DNA of 64,000 nucleotides, taken from Fremontodendron californicum (lineage: Eukaryota; Streptophyta; Magnoliopsida; Malvales; Malvaceae). Of this stretch, positions 60,556 through 64,000 are shown piece after piece (positions within the stretch are counted from its first letter, which is position 1; each line of letters opens with the position of its first letter). The translations under genes and the position numbers were made by a program. The stretch is from assembly GCA_030761205.1 (NCBI GenBank), contig JAULJL010000015.1, forward strand, positions 16,001,501 through 16,065,500, in the 5' to 3' direction. The notes beneath the pieces are model-generated. The model saw nothing but the letters and a program-made list of their open reading frames with translations. It searched no databases and was not told the DNA's origin.

Positions 60556-60938
60556 ATTCTTCGATTTTCTCTGATTTATAATGCAGACTTGAAATTGGTT
60601 TTAAAAATGTTTTAATTAATTTTAAAATATTTTATAAAACCGGTTTTAATAGGTGGCCTATCACACCTAGCTAAAAAAGATTGGTGGCGACTCCATATCT
60701 TTTTACGAGGCCGTTTTCATACCCTCGACCTTTTATTTCAATCTAGAGGAATTAAGTCGTCTTTTTTCCTCTGCTTCTGTTTCTCCCTTACTCGAACGGG
60801 TCCCCGCGATCGGGATCACGTATCGACACCTTCGTTTTCTAAAGGAATTAAATCGACTTTTCTTCTTTTTTATAATGTCACGCTTAACGAATAATAAAGT
60901 TTTGCGATGAGACTTGTTAGTTTATTTAGGTTGCGACA

Positions 60939-61596
60939 TAACTTATCTCCAAATTTTATTAAATAATTAATTGTTAAATATCTTTTGTAGGATTAAAGAC
61001 ATTAAACGATGACATATGAATTAATTTTAATGTTTAAATAAATATTATATTTATTTATATATACAGAAATTGCAAATAAACTTAATTAATATATTTACAA
61101 GATGATAGATGGATTGTACGAGATAGAGGTGTTCAAGGGTAGATATGCTTACCAAGACTTACAGGTAGAGGACACAAAAAAAAAAAAAAAAAAGGAAAAA
61201 TGAACAAAAATATAGGACAGTGGGAATACCATATGCCATAACCATTTTTCGATCGTTTGACGATTTTCAAACATAAGAAGGTCATCACCAATAGCTTATA
61301 CAATTAATTAAATACATCTTAATTATTTTAAGCGTGTTACGTTTAAAACACAAAAACTATCATAATTTTATTGTGCCGACACAATAGTTTATACCAAACA
61401 TGATTTATTGATGTTTAAAATTACTAGTCTACTTCCACCAGTTAACTTGGGCCATATATATGTTGCACTACCTCCTTCTCCTTAACCTAGGCATTGGGAA
61501 AATTAGCTAGCTTTGACAAAGACGGGGAACACCTTAAAATAAATTCGGTAGCCGAAACTCGCATAAATTCGGTGCAATAACTCCTAATTAGGTCAG

Positions 61597-61643
<47 letters not shown>

Positions 61644-62918
61644 GCGACAAGGCAAGTTGCTTGCATTATATATGTTAATTTTGAACATAATACGAATACA
61701 ATATAAAAATTAATTAAAATATAAAATAAAATATGATAAAAAAATAACACGAACATTATATAAATGTATGAAAGTATCAAATTTTATAGAAATTAAATAC
61801 ACGAATACACCAAGATGGCTTTAACTCTTGCTTTTCCTGTTCCCTTGTTTGTTCACCTTCCTCTGTTTTAGTGTGGTGGAGAGGTGACCACCACCTTTAA
61901 ACACAAACAAAACTGCCATACTTAAAAATAGTGAAGAATTCAACAAAGAGATGCATGTTTATCTATATGTTTCACAATTTTTTATTTTAAAAATTTTTAA
62001 TTTAATTATTAGAAAATAATATAATTAATGACAGTTAATTTAATATTAATAACTATATAATGTTAATTATAAATTTCTGAAAAAGTATTACATGTTTTAA
62101 GTAAAATCTTAAAAAAAAAAAATCTAGAAACATCCTAATATAATTTAAACTCAATTAATTTGAGATTACACTGAATCTGGATTTAGCCCACCTTTACAAT
62201 GCTTTTGGATGAAGAAATTTGAAATGAAGGTATTTAAAATGCATCACTTCAATATGCTAGTATTTGTAATTATTTTATTTGGATAAATATTTTTTTTTTT
62301 AAATTATTGAAATTTCATGAGATAAAAAATACTTTGTATCATTATTTGAAATAAGGTATATTTAAAGTTTGGCCTCCTCTAAATTTTTTAAGTTTCTTGG
62401 AATATCTTATATTTGTATCATTATTTGAAAATAAGGTATATTTATATTTGCCCCCTCTAATTTTTTAATTTGGTCCCTTGTAAATTTTGTAGTTTGATAT
62501 GATAAATTTGGTAGCACTTTTGGTTTAAACCTCATTCATTATTATTAGCTTAATTCTCTCTATTTACTTTTTTAATCACTCAAATAGATATATTTACATT
62601 AATTATTGAGTTAATTATAAGGGGGAAAAAGGTTAAACCATTACAATATTTAATACAAATTGTATATTTAACTTATTTTACTTTTTCTAAATATTTATGT
62701 AATTTTATGTTTTTCTTTTGTAATATTAAATAATTCTATGCATATTTTAAATAGACTATAAATTTTTTTGACATCGAAACTTTAATTCTTATTAAAAGTT
62801 TTATATATGCAACTTGATTTATAATATTAAAAATAAAATTATTTTATTTTATTATAAGGAATTTACATATTGTTTGTAATTTTAATATTATATATAATAT
62901 TTAAATTTAATATTTTCA
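60939..62918. other. AT-rich intergenic DNA
   Basis: A TA microsatellite at 61600-61640; TAGAGGTGTTCAAGGG at 61124 resembles a hAT-type terminus without a proven partner; a small duplication at about 62335-62480 (CATTATTTGAAATAAGGTAT repeated 79 bp on). No gene recognised. Confidence 0.4.
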
Positions 62919-63174
62919 CCTAAAGCTGTTCATGGATTGAGTCATGCCAAGCTCGAATAGCAAAAAATTATGCTTGCCCAAGGCCCAGTCAGCTCTTCTA
63001 GCCTTTAAGACCCTTTTTTAATATTAAAAGATAAATTTTTTATATTTTATAATTAAAATTAAATAAAATTATTTTTAAATTAAAAAATAATCCCGAGTCG
63101 AGCCCAGACTTTAAAAATCTATTCGGGTCGGACCTATCGAGCCAAACGAATAATTTGGCTCTTGAACATGTCTA
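62919..63174. mobile_element. Possible short TIR element (MITE)
   Basis: Left TAAAGCTGTTCATGG, right (reverse strand) TAGACATGTTCAAGAGCC, with GC-richer subterminal text (GAGTCGAGCCC, TTCGGGTCGGACC) around an A/T-rich core. No clear 8-bp duplication, so boundaries are provisional. Confidence 0.4.
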
Positions 63175-63948
63175 TTTCATAACAATTTTTATTTTATTTT
63201 ACTTTAAATTTATATATATATATATATCTCGGCTCTCCTTAATAGTATTCTTGATTTCGTCCCTATCGGTAACCTCTTTCCTTATCCCATCCTACGACCT
63301 TTTTATAATAAAAAAAAAGAACTTGAGATTACAGTTATACTTTTCTAAACTATTTTCAATCAAACTATTACTTATATTTTGAGTTCTGGCATTAATGAGG
63401 GAGACCAAGCAGGTGATGGTAAGAATACATTGACACATTGGTGAATTCAGAATCATTACTATACTATACGAGAAGCTGTTAAGGCAAATAAATAGGTAAA
63501 GCTTTCAAGTTTTCAATGCTCAGTATCGAATTTGAAGCAGTCATTCTGTTTCAAACTATTTCTACTTTATCTTGTTTGTTTCTACTACTTCAAGTTCATA
63601 GGGTAGTTGATGAAATTAATTAAAAATTTAAGGACTCCATAAATGGTAGGGAGCTATTTCATAGCAAGTAGCTAGCAAAGCCAACCCTAAAGTTGCAATA
63701 GCAACAAAAATTAGTGGAAATTTTACTCTTTTTAGAATTTTGTTAACATTGTTTTAAAGTTATTTTTTACGATTAATTAATATATTATTTATAATAATAT
63801 TATATTAAATATAATAATTAATAATTATATTATTTTTTTAATTTGTTAAATGAAAATATTGTTATATATAATATATATTTAATCTTAAAAATATCTTTAG
63901 TTACCAAAATTCCTTTTTATTTTTTTTGTATTTAACTGGCCTAGTGCT
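63175..63948. other. AT-rich intergenic DNA, nothing recognised
   Basis: Short TA run at about 63212-63227; no domain in any frame. Confidence 0.4.
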
Positions 63949-64000
63949 TAGACCTGCTCATGAGCCGGGCAGCCCGTCAGGCCTTGAAGGCCCAACCCGT
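63949..64000. mobile_element. Possible start of a hAT-type element running off the window
   Basis: TAGACCTGCTCATGAGCCGG, then GGCAGCCCG and GGCCCAACCCG. It shares the TAGACCT start with the element at 44398. Only 52 bp are visible. Confidence 0.4.

Larger units (their letters stand above)
47265..60938 (+). mobile_element. Tat/Ogre-type element C, deletion derivative without gag, pol or primer site
   Basis: A 5' LTR truncated near 51190 is joined directly to the non-coding module and 3' spacer shared with element B, followed by a full 3' LTR. The end of the 5' LTR, primer site, leader, gag and pol are all absent. Flanks TTAAG (before) and TAACT (after) are not a convincing duplication. The two LTRs resemble each other more than they resemble those of A or B. 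Confidence 0.78.
54983..60938 (+). repeat. 3' LTR of element C (5956 bp)
   Basis: TGTAGACACC at the start, TTAGGTTGCGACA at the end. It contains all family parts, a PBS-like TGGCGACTCC (60685-60694) that matches the first ten bases of the true primer site, and a local duplication near 60740-60860 (GAATTAAGTCGTC and GAATTAAATCGAC) enclosing a GCGATCGGGATCACG segment not present in LTRs A and B. Confidence 0.88.

Noticed and set aside
60931..60945. Target-site duplication for element C
   Set aside because: TTAAG before 47265 and TAACT after 60938 share letters only out of register; not convincing.
61124..63174. A single 2.05-kb hAT element from TAGAGGTGTTCAAGGG to CTTGAACATGTCTA
   Set aside because: The termini are similar (13 of 16) but the 8-bp flanks GTACGAGA and TTTCATAA do not match; a shorter element starting at 62919 is equally possible.

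Overview
The window looks like nuclear DNA from a plant, probably a eudicot. It is strongly AT-rich, single-copy coding sequence is very sparse, and almost everything recognisable is transposable-element sequence of plant-specific types: Tat/Ogre-type Ty3-gypsy elements with LTRs of 5.4-6.0 kb, a Tork/Tnt1-like Ty1-copia element, an Athila-like LTR and several non-autonomous hAT elements. No bacterial operons, rRNA, tRNA or CRISPR were found. The species cannot be told from the sequence.

Layout. 1-9194: 3' part of a Tat/Ogre-type element (broken integrase, long non-coding 3' region, 5.7 kb 3' LTR). 9396-10690: non-autonomous hAT element. 10795-12650: degenerate repeats of unknown origin. 13845-14900: two more tandem arrays, the first being the Tat/Ogre 3'-region satellite in reverse orientation. 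14931-19536: complete but internally deleted copia element with near-identical 627-bp LTRs and a perfect 5-bp target-site duplication. 20207-21960 (minus): the only apparent host gene, a five-exon GDSL lipase-family protein of 386 residues whose oxyanion-hole Asn and catalytic His are replaced. 22316-25610: TE fragments including a reverse-strand Athila-like LTR. 25611 to about 41901: a second Tat/Ogre-type element without pol (5' LTR, tRNA-Arg primer site, gag remnant, four tandem arrays, partial 3' LTR), with a hAT element nested in its last kilobase. 41902-47264: AT-rich DNA, a duplicated TA microsatellite and a 2.07-kb hAT element. 47265-60938: a third pol-less Tat/Ogre-type element. 60939-64000: AT-rich DNA with small TIR-element fragments.

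How it fits together. The three long gypsy elements share one architecture: LTRs opening with TGTAGACACC and closing with TTGCGACA, a cluster of GTCAA (W-box core) repeats near the LTR start, a tandem array with a period near 157 bp, a CATGTCAT-rich array bracketed by TTTGCCGGG-type motifs, and a near-invariant block of about 70 bp before the LTR end. Two of the three have lost pol but keep the same non-coding module in its place, suggesting a non-autonomous, trans-mobilised family. The arrays are evidently generators of satellite-like DNA, and one related array lies outside any recognisable element. I found no evidence of a new enzymatic or defence system. The most interesting signals are the catalytically altered but open GDSL gene, the LTR block conserved in otherwise diverged copies, and the signs of trans-mobilised defective elements.
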